A stretch of DNA of 9,678 nt, taken from NCBI GenBank assembly GCA_945901195.1, contig CAMDKB010000148.1, positions 1-9,678 on the forward strand. Direction: 5' to 3'. A program made the position numbers and the translations under genes. Positions within the stretch are counted from its first letter, which is position 1. The number at the start of each line of letters is the position of its first letter. Positions 1 to 6,979 of this stretch are shown piece after piece. This DNA comes from Rhizobium sp. Q54 (GTDB lineage: Bacteria; Pseudomonadota; Alphaproteobacteria; Rhizobiales; Beijerinckiaceae). Under the pieces are notes generated by a model that was not told the DNA's origin, ran no database searches, and was given only the letters and a program-made list of their open reading frames with translations.

Positions 1-799
1 ACGCGCTGGCTATGCGGCGCGCTGATTGCCAGCTGGCGAGTTTGTCACTGGCGATCAAGCCGGTCTCTTCCACCGCAGAAGCGATGCCGCGCGCCAGTTC
101 CTGCATAAGCGCCTGATCGGATGGCCCAAGCTGCCACGGACTTGCCCCCGTCATGACTTTGGCGCCGGCCCGCTGAAATCCTTCGACGAGCGCCTGCGAT
201 GCGCCCGGCCCCGCCGCAGAGCCAAAGCCCTTGTCGCTGGCTTGATGGCTGTGAAAGGCTGCGAGGACGGCGGCATCTTCAGGCGAAGCCGGCGTCCATT
301 TTTCATGGCCGTCATACGTGAGCACAGTGTAAAACCGCCTGCGCCGGGCGGCCATTTCTGCGCAGAATTTCGCAATCCATTGCATTGAAACCAGATCGAA
401 AAAGGCAGCGGCCGTCACTGCGTCGCACGGATGGTCAAGCACCTCGGCAAGATTGGCTGCCAGATCAGCCTTTAAAAACGTGACTTCGATTTCCCGCCCG
501 TCCTTGACAATGCAAAGTGTTTCGCCCCGCTCTTGCGTTTCATCGCCCCAGCGGCCGAGGGCTTCGCGCGCCGCGTCAAGCAATGCCGCATCGTAATCCA
601 CAAGGCGCCAGACCTGCCGGGCGCCCAGATGCGGCGCGAGACTTCGCAAATTGGAGCCTGTGCCGCAGCCGATATCCATGATTGAGACGCGGTCCTGGGC
701 AGCAAGGTCATCAACCCAAACCTTGCGCACCCCGGTGTTTACAGCGCGATGGTCTGCACTTTCCCGCAGCGTCAGCCATTGAGGAGAAAATCCGCTCAT
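1..799 (-). CDS. Class I SAM-dependent methyltransferase, 3' end cut by the window edge
   Basis: A frame read on the minus strand from the ATG at 799 stays open to the window edge for 266 codons, with no stop seen. It predicts a cytosolic class I S-adenosylmethionine methyltransferase. Residues 39-50 read SIMDIGCGTGSN, the glycine-rich motif I that binds SAM. RLVDYD (65-70) gives the acidic residues at the end of strand 2, and KADLA (110-114) follows. Towards the C-terminus are TYDGHEKWTP (161-170), FHSHQASDKGFG (182-193) and SPWQLGP (220-226), which I take as signatures of this particular subfamily. The start overlaps the stop of the upstream glycosyltransferase as ATGA, so translation is probably coupled. 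It is the last visible gene of the minus-strand operon and probably methylates that operon's product. The substrate is unknown. The protein is probably nearly complete. The methyltransferase call is firm; its role is inference. Confidence 0.85.
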   Translation of the reverse strand, partial: MSGFSPQWLTLRESADHRAVNTGVRKVWVDDLAAQDRVSIMDIGCGTGSNLRSLAPHLGARQVWRLVDYDAALLDAAREALGRWGDETQERGETLCIVKDGREIEVTFLKADLAANLAEVLDHPCDAVTAAAFFDLVSMQWIAKFCAEMAARRRRFYTVLTYDGHEKWTPASPEDAAVLAAFHSHQASDKGFGSAAGPGASQALVEGFQRAGAKVMTGASPWQLGPSDQALMQELARGIASAVEETGLIASDKLASWQSARRIASA

Positions 800-1872
800 C
801 CAGTCTTCTCCGTGTGATTGTCGGCAGACACGGCCCGAATGACGCGCACGATGGTCTGCGCAGCGTCTTCCCAGCACGGCAAACTGCCCGCTGCGGCCCA
901 TGCTTCATCGCCGAGCTTTCGGCGAAAGGCGGCATCCTGCAACAATTTGGCAAGGCCCTGAGCGAGCGCTGACGCATCGCCGGGCAACACTTTCACCGCA
1001 GCCGAATCCGGCACGGTCTGGGCTGCGGCGCCACCCGTGGTCACTACCATGGGAAGCCCGCGCGCCAGCGCTTCGGACAGCACCATTCCGTAACCTTCAA
1101 AATGGGAGGCGGACGAAAAAATATCTGCATTCGCGTAAAGGCGCGCAATAGCGTCTTCATCCACCTCTCCAGCCAGTTCGATGCGGTCTGAAAGGCCGGA
1201 TCTGACAATCTGTTCGCGCAACAGTGCTGCACAATCCGGGGCGCGATCGGGCGAGCCTGCGATCACCAGCTTCCAGTCGAGATCGGCGATCTCGGCGAGT
1301 GCGCTCACCAGAACGTCATAGCCTTTGCGCGGGACAATTGAGCCGACCGCCAGAATGACCGGCGTACCGCCGCTTCCCTGCGCCCGGCTGGCGCGATCTG
1401 TTCCCGGTTCGGCAATAGTGATCTTTGTCTGCGGAATAGCAAAATCGGCAACGAGTATTCGCGCCGTCGTTGCACTTGTCACGATGACATGCGCAGCAAC
1501 AGACAGGGCCTGTCGTTCAGTTTCGATCAGGTGATCGCATTGTGCGACGGTAAGGCCGGCTTCCAGTCCGAGCGGGTGATGACAGAGTGCGATAATCTTC
1601 GCGCGAATGGTTTGCGTAACGGACTTTGGCAAGGCGCCATAGGCAAGCCCGTCAGCGACCAGAACCTGTCCGGCGGGAATGCTGGACAGCGCGTCTTGCG
1701 TGACCGCGAGATCCTCTTCTGAGGGAAACGGAAACGTGGACGGCAACTTGAGATGCACAGGCTCGATGCCACACGCGGGCAGCAATTCCATGACGCGGCT
1801 GTCATAGATATAGCCGCCCGTGCGGGTCGTCAGATCACCGGGAATGGCAAAGACTGCAGGCAATGCCGCCAT
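796..1872 (-). CDS. GT4-type (GT-B fold) glycosyltransferase
   Basis: A protein of 358 residues resembling retaining GT-B glycosyltransferases of family GT4. The N-terminal domain has a glycine-containing acceptor-side loop (TRTGGY, 16-21). The C-terminal donor-binding domain begins near ILAVGSIVPRKGYD (173-186), whose Arg182 and Lys183 sit where this family contacts the nucleotide-sugar diphosphate. The EX7E signature is present as Glu259 and Glu267 in FEGYGMVLSEA. There is no signal peptide or membrane span, so it probably acts in the cytosol on a soluble acceptor. I choose the ATG at 1872, which overlaps the TGA of the pterin-synthase-like gene as TGATG, over a TTG one codon upstream. Its own stop overlaps the ATG of the downstream methyltransferase. 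In this operon the acceptor is more likely a small molecule, possibly a pterin, than a polysaccharide. Sugar donor and acceptor cannot be read from the sequence. Confidence 0.85.
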   Translation of the reverse strand: MAALPAVFAIPGDLTTRTGGYIYDSRVMELLPACGIEPVHLKLPSTFPFPSEEDLAVTQDALSSIPAGQVLVADGLAYGALPKSVTQTIRAKIIALCHHPLGLEAGLTVAQCDHLIETERQALSVAAHVIVTSATTARILVADFAIPQTKITIAEPGTDRASRAQGSGGTPVILAVGSIVPRKGYDVLVSALAEIADLDWKLVIAGSPDRAPDCAALLREQIVRSGLSDRIELAGEVDEDAIARLYANADIFSSASHFEGYGMVLSEALARGLPMVVTTGGAAAQTVPDSAAVKVLPGDASALAQGLAKLLQDAAFRRKLGDEAWAAAGSLPCWEDAAQTIVRVIRAVSADNHTEKTG

Positions 1873-2273
1873 CAATTGACAGCACCCTCATACCAGGCGC
1901 GGGCGACATGGGACTCGTGCAATTGCACCTTGATTTTCACGATTCCTTCCCCGCCCGGACCAAGGCGACCCTCACGCGCCGCATCGGACATGGCGTCGAA
2001 GATGTATTTGGACAGATATTCGGTTGTCGTCTGTTTGCCCTTGAATTGCGGCAACTCGTCGAGATTTTGATAATTCAGTGGACCAAGCGTCGCTTTCAAC
2101 GCGTCATGAGCACGTCCGATATCCACTACAACGCCGTTCTCCGTCAGCTCATTGCGGAAAAAAGCGACGTCAACGACAAATGTAGCGCCGTGCAGCTTTT
2201 GCGCAGGCCCGAAGAATTCACCCTTGAACGAATGGGCGATCATGATGTGCTCACGCACTTCCACAGCAAACAT
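1872..2273 (-). CDS. 6-pyruvoyl-tetrahydropterin synthase/QueD-like protein with degenerate active site
   Basis: A protein of 133 residues, the usual length for the PTPS/QueD family, with recognisable family segments: IAHSF (12-16), KLHGATF (26-32), VVVDIGRAHDAL (48-59), LNYQNLDELP (66-75), TTTEYL (82-87) and ESHVARAWYEG (120-130). Against E. coli QueD and rat PTPS, two zinc histidines (His14, His28) are kept. The third, in the HGH motif, is Ala30. The catalytic Cys position is Ala24, the Asp-His pair of LDH is Asn67-Tyr68, and the active-site Glu is kept as Glu120. The protein has no cysteine. Automated annotation would probably call it 6-carboxytetrahydropterin synthase, but the residues argue against that reaction. 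The ATG lies 3 bases beyond the dehydrogenase stop, with a good AGGAG Shine-Dalgarno that overlaps that stop, so the two are co-translated. A changed reaction or a binding role on a pterin-like ligand is inference. Confidence 0.85.
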   Translation of the reverse strand: MFAVEVREHIMIAHSFKGEFFGPAQKLHGATFVVDVAFFRNELTENGVVVDIGRAHDALKATLGPLNYQNLDELPQFKGKQTTTEYLSKYIFDAMSDAAREGRLGPGGEGIVKIKVQLHESHVARAWYEGAVN

Positions 2274-2276
2274 GCT

Positions 2277-3299
2277 TTACTCCTGTTGCGAATAATTGAT
2301 GACAGCGGCAAGGCCGGGCGCACCTTGCCACAGAAATGCCGGCAGTTTTTCCGGCAGTTCTTCGAACCTGAATTCATCCGTGATGAGCGCATTGAGGCGC
2401 GGGTCCAGCAGGAGTTCCATAGCCTTGCTGATGCGGCGGCCATAATCCCAGCGCGGCCGTCGTCCCGGCGAGACGTGCCCGACTTGCGAAGAAATCAGTT
2501 GCAGACGGCGGCTATGGAACGCGCCGCCCAGCGGTACCGGCACTTCGCCCGCGCCATACCAGCTCATTTCGATGATTCTGGCCTCAAGCCCCGCTGAACC
2601 TATGGCAAGCGATAATCCCGGCGGCGAAGCGCTGGTATGAAAGACCACATCCGCGCCGTAATCTCCACTCGCAGCGAATGCGCCAGGCGTGAGAAAACTC
2701 GCCCCGAAACTTCTGGCAATTTCTGCCCTGCCGGGGTCGATGTCGACACAGACGACATCGGCTCCGGGCAATTGCGCGCACAAATACGTGACCAATAGTC
2801 CAACAAGGCCGCAGCCGATGACGGCGATGCGCTCACCCGGGCCAGCGCCGGAATCCCAGATTGCATTCAACGCCGTTTCCATGTTTGCAGCCAGCGTGGC
2901 GCGGCGCGCCGGCAAACCTTCCGGAAGCGGCTTTGCGGCAGCTGCCGGGGTCACAAATCTGTCCTCGTGGGGATGCAGGACAAAAACCTCCAGGCCGACC
3001 CATCCGGGCGGCCCGGCCTCCACCAAACCTGTGAGGCAATAGCCATATTTTACAGGGAACGGAAAATCGCCTTCCTGAAACGGCGCGCGCATGCGTGCGT
3101 ATTCTGCGGGCGGAACGCGGCCCTCAAAGATCAGACGCTCCGTGCCGCGGCTGATGGCGGACCAGCGCGTGCGGACCAGCAATTCATCGTCGCCCCGTGT
3201 ACGTAGTTGTGCTGCGCTCAGGACGGCCTTTCCGGCAGACTCATACCAGAGGGCCCTTGCTGTCTGTCCGCTGCCTGCTATTTGCATCTGGTCCAACAT
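2277..3299 (-). CDS. Zinc-independent medium-chain dehydrogenase/reductase (BchC-like type)
   Basis: A protein of 340 residues from the ATG at 3299; an ATG four codons in, at 3287, is equally possible and has a weak GGA ahead of it. It has the medium-chain dehydrogenase layout: an N-terminal GroES-like domain with SAISRGTERLIFEG (47-60) and FPFPVKYGYCLTG (79-91), then a Rossmann domain with VIGCGLVGL (160-168) and the acidic end VDIDPGR (185-191), which favours NAD(H) over NADP(H). Where zinc enzymes have CGTD and GHE, this one has RGTE and GYC, so no catalytic zinc site is evident. A conserved-looking C-terminal stretch, SSQVGHVSPGRRPRW (270-284), follows. The family is often labelled chlorophyllide dehydrogenase by similarity to BchC, but no photosynthesis gene is nearby. 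As first gene of the operon it probably does an oxidation or reduction in the same pathway. The frame stays open upstream to 3698, over opgH; that extension lacks domain similarity and is not coding. Confidence 0.8.
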   Translation of the reverse strand: MLDQMQIAGSGQTARALWYESAGKAVLSAAQLRTRGDDELLVRTRWSAISRGTERLIFEGRVPPAEYARMRAPFQEGDFPFPVKYGYCLTGLVEAGPPGWVGLEVFVLHPHEDRFVTPAAAAKPLPEGLPARRATLAANMETALNAIWDSGAGPGERIAVIGCGLVGLLVTYLCAQLPGADVVCVDIDPGRAEIARSFGASFLTPGAFAASGDYGADVVFHTSASPPGLSLAIGSAGLEARIIEMSWYGAGEVPVPLGGAFHSRRLQLISSQVGHVSPGRRPRWDYGRRISKAMELLLDPRLNALITDEFRFEELPEKLPAFLWQGAPGLAAVINYSQQE

Positions 3300-3374
3300 C
3301 TGCCATTGCGCTCGCTTACCATCGCCTAAGCCATCATCGCCCCGAATTCCACCCCGCCCAGAGTTTACATCCCG
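3288..3374. promoter_or_regulatory. Divergent intergenic region between the two operons
   Basis: About 75-87 bases, depending on which dehydrogenase start is used, separate the divergent dehydrogenase and opgH genes. Both operons must be transcribed outward from this stretch, or from promoters inside the opposite gene. I see no convincing -35/-10 pair on either strand, no clear operator palindrome, and no strong Shine-Dalgarno before the opgH ATG. The best I find is AGAG, about 12 bases upstream of it. The promoter role rests on gene layout alone. Confidence 0.45.
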
Positions 3375-5186
3375 ATGCCTCTCGAAATCATTCAACCTGA
3401 CAACACTTCCCAACCTGCGCAAGCAAGTCCGGACATGACACTTGCAGGAATTCAGCGCCGCGATGTGCTGACCCGTCGGCGGATGATCGTTTTTGCGCTG
3501 AATGCTGTTACCTATTTGGGGCTCATGGTCTGGCTTGCAAGTGTGCTGGGACATGGCGGCTGGAGCGTCTTCGACATTCTGATTTTTACAGGATTCGCGA
3601 TGGCGTCGCCGTGGAGTGTTCTGGGGTTGTGGAACGCCATTATCGGCGTCTGGGCCTTGCATGGACGTCATGACCCCATCTCCGAGATCGCACCCCATGC
3701 GGCAGCAGGCGATGTAGCCACGCCCATCATCGCACGCACGGCGATTATCATGACGATTTACAATGAGGATGCGGCCCGCGCGATCACCCGGCTCGCCATC
3801 GTCAAGGAATCGGTGGATGCAACGGGAGAAGGCAATAGTTTTGCCTACTTCGTGCTGAGCGACACGAGCGATCCGTCGATCGCAAAAGCCGAAGAGGAAG
3901 AATTTGCCCGCTGGAAAGAAGGAGCCGGAGCCTCCGCAGAGCGCCTCTTCTATCGTCGCCGTACTTCAAACGAAGGCTACAAGGCGGGCAATGTGCGCGA
4001 ATTCTGTGAAACCTATGGCAGCGCCTATGAATTCATGCTGCCACTGGATGCCGACAGTCTGATGTCAGGTCAGGCGATCGTTCGAATGGTTCGCGTAGGG
4101 CAGGCCTGGCCGCGTGTTGGCATTCTGCAGAGCCTTGTTGTCGGTGCGCCTGCAAAATCCGGTTTTGCTCGCATGTTCCAGTTTGGCATGCGCCATGCGA
4201 TGCGGCCCTATACATCTGGTGCGGCATGGTGGAATGGCGATTGCGGTCCTTATTGGGGCCATAACGCACTGGTGCGCATCGCGCCGTTTCGCGAACATTG
4301 CCATTTGCCGGTGCTGCCGGGCAAGGGGCCATTGAGCGGCCTGATACTGTCGCACGATCAGGTCGAGGCCGTGCTGATGCGCCGCGCTGGCTATGAAGTG
4401 CGTGTGCTGCCGCAGGAAGGGGGGAGCTGGGAAGACAATCCCCCCACGCTGACCGAGTTTTCCCGCCGAGATACCCGTTGGTGCCAGGGCAATCTGCAAT
4501 ATCTCAAATTGCTGAACCTCAAGGGCATCGAACCCATGAGCCGGTTTCAGTTGATCTGGGCGATCATGATGTTCATCGGAATTCCCGCATGGACATTGAT
4601 CATTGCGCTGATCGCCCTAAAGCCCCTCGATGGCGAAGACTATTCGCATTTCCCGGCAGCTTCCGCGCTGGGCCTCTATGCCGTCTTCATTCTGATGTAC
4701 CTTTCGCCCAAACTCGCCGGTTATGTTGACGTCGCGCTGACAGACGGAGGTCTGGCCAGTTACGGCGGCGCAGGACGGTTTGCTGCAGGGATGGCGATCG
4801 AAGTTGTCTTTGCTCTGCTGTTGTCTCCCGCCACAACCTTTCGCACGGCAATCTTTGTGCTGGGTCTGCCCTTCGGGATCACGGCGACCTGGAGTGGCCA
4901 GTCGCGCGATGCGCATCACGTGGCATTTGATGAAGCGATAACGCTTTTATGGCCGCCGACATTGTTTGGCCTGTGCATTTTTGGCGCAGCCCTGATGATT
5001 GCGCCCTCTGTCATCGCGCCAAGCCTGCCACTGACGCTGGGCTATCTCATAGCAGTGCCGTTCGCGATGTTTACTTCAAGCGCTTTCCTTGGCGAATGGC
5101 TGCGCCGCTACCATCTGTGCGCCATCCCCGAAGAATTTGAAACGCCTTGGGAAATTGCCGCCTTCGAAGCGCGCAGGAAGCAATGA
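3375..5186 (+). CDS. opgH: Osmoregulated periplasmic glucan glucosyltransferase OpgH (MdoH)
   Basis: A protein of 603 residues: an inner-membrane family GT2 processive glucosyltransferase that uses UDP-glucose to build the beta-glucan backbone of osmoregulated periplasmic glucans and passes it across the membrane. Two N-terminal membrane segments (about 37-57 and 66-92) precede the cytosolic GT-A domain. That domain has MTIYNED (126-132), LSDTSDP (161-167), the metal-binding DADS (225-228), GPYWGHNALVR (291-301), LSHDQVEAVLMRRAG (325-339) and RRDTRWCQGN (364-373), the Q/RxxRW-type acceptor motif. The last two match E. coli OpgH closely. About five membrane segments follow between 394 and 572. 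It is much shorter than the E. coli enzyme (about 850 residues), with an abbreviated N-terminus. It leads a plus-strand operon, and fkbM starts one base after its TGA. The ATG at 3375 lacks a strong ribosome site; Met21 is a possible later start. Confidence 0.93.
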   Translation: MPLEIIQPDNTSQPAQASPDMTLAGIQRRDVLTRRRMIVFALNAVTYLGLMVWLASVLGHGGWSVFDILIFTGFAMASPWSVLGLWNAIIGVWALHGRHDPISEIAPHAAAGDVATPIIARTAIIMTIYNEDAARAITRLAIVKESVDATGEGNSFAYFVLSDTSDPSIAKAEEEEFARWKEGAGASAERLFYRRRTSNEGYKAGNVREFCETYGSAYEFMLPLDADSLMSGQAIVRMVRVGQAWPRVGILQSLVVGAPAKSGFARMFQFGMRHAMRPYTSGAAWWNGDCGPYWGHNALVRIAPFREHCHLPVLPGKGPLSGLILSHDQVEAVLMRRAGYEVRVLPQEGGSWEDNPPTLTEFSRRDTRWCQGNLQYLKLLNLKGIEPMSRFQLIWAIMMFIGIPAWTLIIALIALKPLDGEDYSHFPAASALGLYAVFILMYLSPKLAGYVDVALTDGGLASYGGAGRFAAGMAIEVVFALLLSPATTFRTAIFVLGLPFGITATWSGQSRDAHHVAFDEAITLLWPPTLFGLCIFGAALMIAPSVIAPSLPLTLGYLIAVPFAMFTSSAFLGEWLRRYHLCAIPEEFETPWEIAAFEARRKQ

Positions 5187-5187
5187 G

Positions 5188-5967
5188 ATGGAATTTTTGA
5201 AGGAATGGCAGGGGATCTGGAAATCGTTGCGCGTCTATCGCATGGACAGCGCGCACGCCCGCGCCCTTGACGATCTCTATCGCAACTTCGTCGGCCATGA
5301 TGAACTCGCCTTCGACATTGGCGCCCATGTTGGCGACCGTACAGCCTCATTCCGCAGATTGGGGGCGCGTGTCGTTGCTCTGGAACCGCAGAAGTCCTGC
5401 GCACGGGTTTTGAAGCTTTTGCATGGCCTGGATTTCGGCGTGACGATTGTCGAATCGGCTGTTTCCGATCACGAGGGGACACTCAGTTTCGCTGTGAATT
5501 CGGCCAACCCGACAGTGTCCACATTATCTCGCGAATTTGTGGACGCGGCCAATGCAGGCGCAAAAGGCTGGGAAGGCCAGGTCTGGGACAAGGTGATCGA
5601 AGTGCCCGCAACGACCCTGGATCGCCTCATAGCCATTCACGGAGAGCCGGCTTTCGTCAAAATCGACGTCGAAGGCGCCGAGGAACAGGTACTGAGGGGA
5701 TTGTCGCGGCCTGTGGCTGCGCTCTCTTTCGAATTCACAACCATACAACGGGCGGTTGCCTATGCCTGTGTAGCCAGATGCGTGGAGCTCGGCTATCGCC
5801 GCTTCAACATATCATTGGGCGAGTCGCAGCGCATGACATTTAACTTGCCCATTGATGCGCAGGCCATGTGTCAGCATATTGCCGATTTGCCGCATGAAGC
5901 CAATTCAGGCGATATCTATGCTCTGGCGGATAACTGGAAAGCAGGTCGTAGCCATGCCACGTTTTAA
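5188..5967 (+). CDS. FkbM-family SAM-dependent methyltransferase
   Basis: A protein of 259 residues from the ATG at 5188, preceded by AGGAAG at a spacing of 7. Upstream in-frame codons lie inside opgH and are unlikely to be used. The FkbM pattern is clear: motif I LAFDIGAHVGDRT (40-52), VALEPQ (63-68) at the end of the next strand, ESAVSDHEGTLSF (89-101), VPATTLDRL (139-147) and the family hallmark FVKIDVEGAEEQVLRG (156-171). No signal peptide or membrane span is seen, so it is cytosolic. FkbM enzymes usually O-methylate hydroxyls on sugars or polyketides. Sitting one base after opgH and overlapping the next gene by 14 bases, it may methylate the periplasmic glucan, its precursor, or another envelope sugar. 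The family is certain; the glucan as substrate is inference from context. Confidence 0.9.
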   Translation: MEFLKEWQGIWKSLRVYRMDSAHARALDDLYRNFVGHDELAFDIGAHVGDRTASFRRLGARVVALEPQKSCARVLKLLHGLDFGVTIVESAVSDHEGTLSFAVNSANPTVSTLSREFVDAANAGAKGWEGQVWDKVIEVPATTLDRLIAIHGEPAFVKIDVEGAEEQVLRGLSRPVAALSFEFTTIQRAVAYACVARCVELGYRRFNISLGESQRMTFNLPIDAQAMCQHIADLPHEANSGDIYALADNWKAGRSHATF

Positions 5968-6979
5968 TCTTTTCAGAACATCGCGAAATCTGCTGGCCGC
6001 CCTTGCTGTTGTCTCGGCGGGATTCGCGCAGGCGCAGACTGTTCCCGGTTCAGCCACGCAATTCGTTCCGCCCGCAGAGAAGGCCGATCCCAATGCCATC
6101 GGCGTTGAGGCCATCAACAAGAGCGAGCAGGTGCTGTGCGCAGAAAAGGACAATATCCAGCTCGATTTCGTGTCGCCGCAGGTTCGCAATTTCAGGGTTC
6201 AGGCTGTGCATCCCGCCTATATCGGGACCATCGTCAACGATCGCTGGACCCCTGATTTCACCGCCTGTGACATGACCAACGATCCCTCGTTCGGATCAAA
6301 GGCGCGCAAGGTCACCTTCTGGGAGACACCCGAATTCTGGATTACGGGCTTTAACTTCCCGTCGTTCTGGCGGCCAGGAACTGTGCCGGTGCGTATCGGT
6401 GACCGCGTTGAAGAGGGGCTGCATCTGATCCAGCTCTGGATGCGTTATCGCGATCGCGCTGAGGAAGTGCTGGTGCTGTATCCCCCCGATGGTTACTGGC
6501 GCGCGCGTCCTCTACCCTTCGCAGACATGCGCATGACCGCTTATGGCTCCTCGTTTCTGGTTGGCCCTGTGGAAGTGCAGCAGCGCCCGATTGTTGCGAT
6601 CAAGAATATCGCTTTCGATCCTGCCAGCATGACGTTCACATTGAATTTTGTGCGGGGCGGCGCAGCGAAAATCAAGGTCGACAAGATTGACCAGGAGCAT
6701 ATGTCGCTGGACGTCGCCTTTGAAGGCGCAATGCCTGCGGGCCTGCCGTTCGCGTCCCTGCGGTCCATGTATGCCACCGAATACAATTCCGATGCGGCGC
6801 GGGTCGCTTGGCGCACACGAGGGGGTAGTCGCTGGGGCGAAGAGAACGTCATGCAATTCAAGAGCGCCGGAGAAGTCGCCGAAATGTGGCTCGGCCGCAT
6901 GCTTCCATCGAAGCACAACACAAGCGCACCCGACATGATTTTCGGGCGTTTCTCTTCACAGACGCCCAATGGCCGCTGA
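5954..6979 (+). CDS. Secreted protein of unknown family in the opgH operon
   Basis: A protein of 341 residues from the ATG at 5954, chosen because a signal peptide follows directly: a basic N-terminus (MPRFNLFRTSR), a hydrophobic core (NLLAALAVVSAGF) and a likely cleavage after AQA at about residues 25-27. An AGGT lies 7 bases upstream. The mature part is rich in alternating hydrophobic and aromatic residues, suggesting beta-sandwich structure, for example TFWETPEFWITGFNFPSFWR (121-140) and LNFVRGGAAKIKV (230-242). It has only two cysteines (62 and 105), which could form a disulfide in the periplasm. I do not recognise the family. It is shorter than OpgG/OpgD (about 500 residues) and lacks their recognisable segments. 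Its gene overlaps fkbM by 14 bases and the acyltransferase by 11. The place in the operon suggests a periplasmic partner in glucan handling, but no activity can be assigned. Confidence 0.8.
   Translation: MPRFNLFRTSRNLLAALAVVSAGFAQAQTVPGSATQFVPPAEKADPNAIGVEAINKSEQVLCAEKDNIQLDFVSPQVRNFRVQAVHPAYIGTIVNDRWTPDFTACDMTNDPSFGSKARKVTFWETPEFWITGFNFPSFWRPGTVPVRIGDRVEEGLHLIQLWMRYRDRAEEVLVLYPPDGYWRARPLPFADMRMTAYGSSFLVGPVEVQQRPIVAIKNIAFDPASMTFTLNFVRGGAAKIKVDKIDQEHMSLDVAFEGAMPAGLPFASLRSMYATEYNSDAARVAWRTRGGSRWGEENVMQFKSAGEVAEMWLGRMLPSKHNTSAPDMIFGRFSSQTPNGR

Noticed and set aside
1873..1875. TTG start for the glycosyltransferase
   Set aside because: The ATG immediately after it forms the standard TGATG overlap with the upstream gene and is the simpler start.
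1872..2273. Plain annotation as QueD / 6-carboxytetrahydropterin synthase
   Set aside because: The catalytic Cys, the Asp-His pair and one zinc His are replaced, and no queuosine genes are adjacent.
1863..2597. Plus-strand open frame of 244 codons
   Set aside because: Antisense to the PTPS-like gene and the end of the dehydrogenase, both of which have clear family motifs and a coupled junction.
3300..3698. Upstream extension of the dehydrogenase frame to give 473 residues
   Set aside because: The extra 133 residues are low-complexity, have no domain similarity and lie antisense to the strongly coding opgH start. The dehydrogenase domain begins near ARALWYE.
4065..4499. Minus-strand open frames inside opgH
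   Set aside because: They are antisense to the conserved glycosyltransferase core of opgH, and the translations show no recognisable motif.
5089..5187. Upstream ATG giving a longer FkbM protein
   Set aside because: It would overlap the opgH C-terminus by about 98 bases. The ATG at 5188 has a good ribosome site and fits the family N-terminus.
5954..6979. Identification as OpgG
   Set aside because: Too short, and no recognisable OpgG segments; only the operon position and signal peptide fit.
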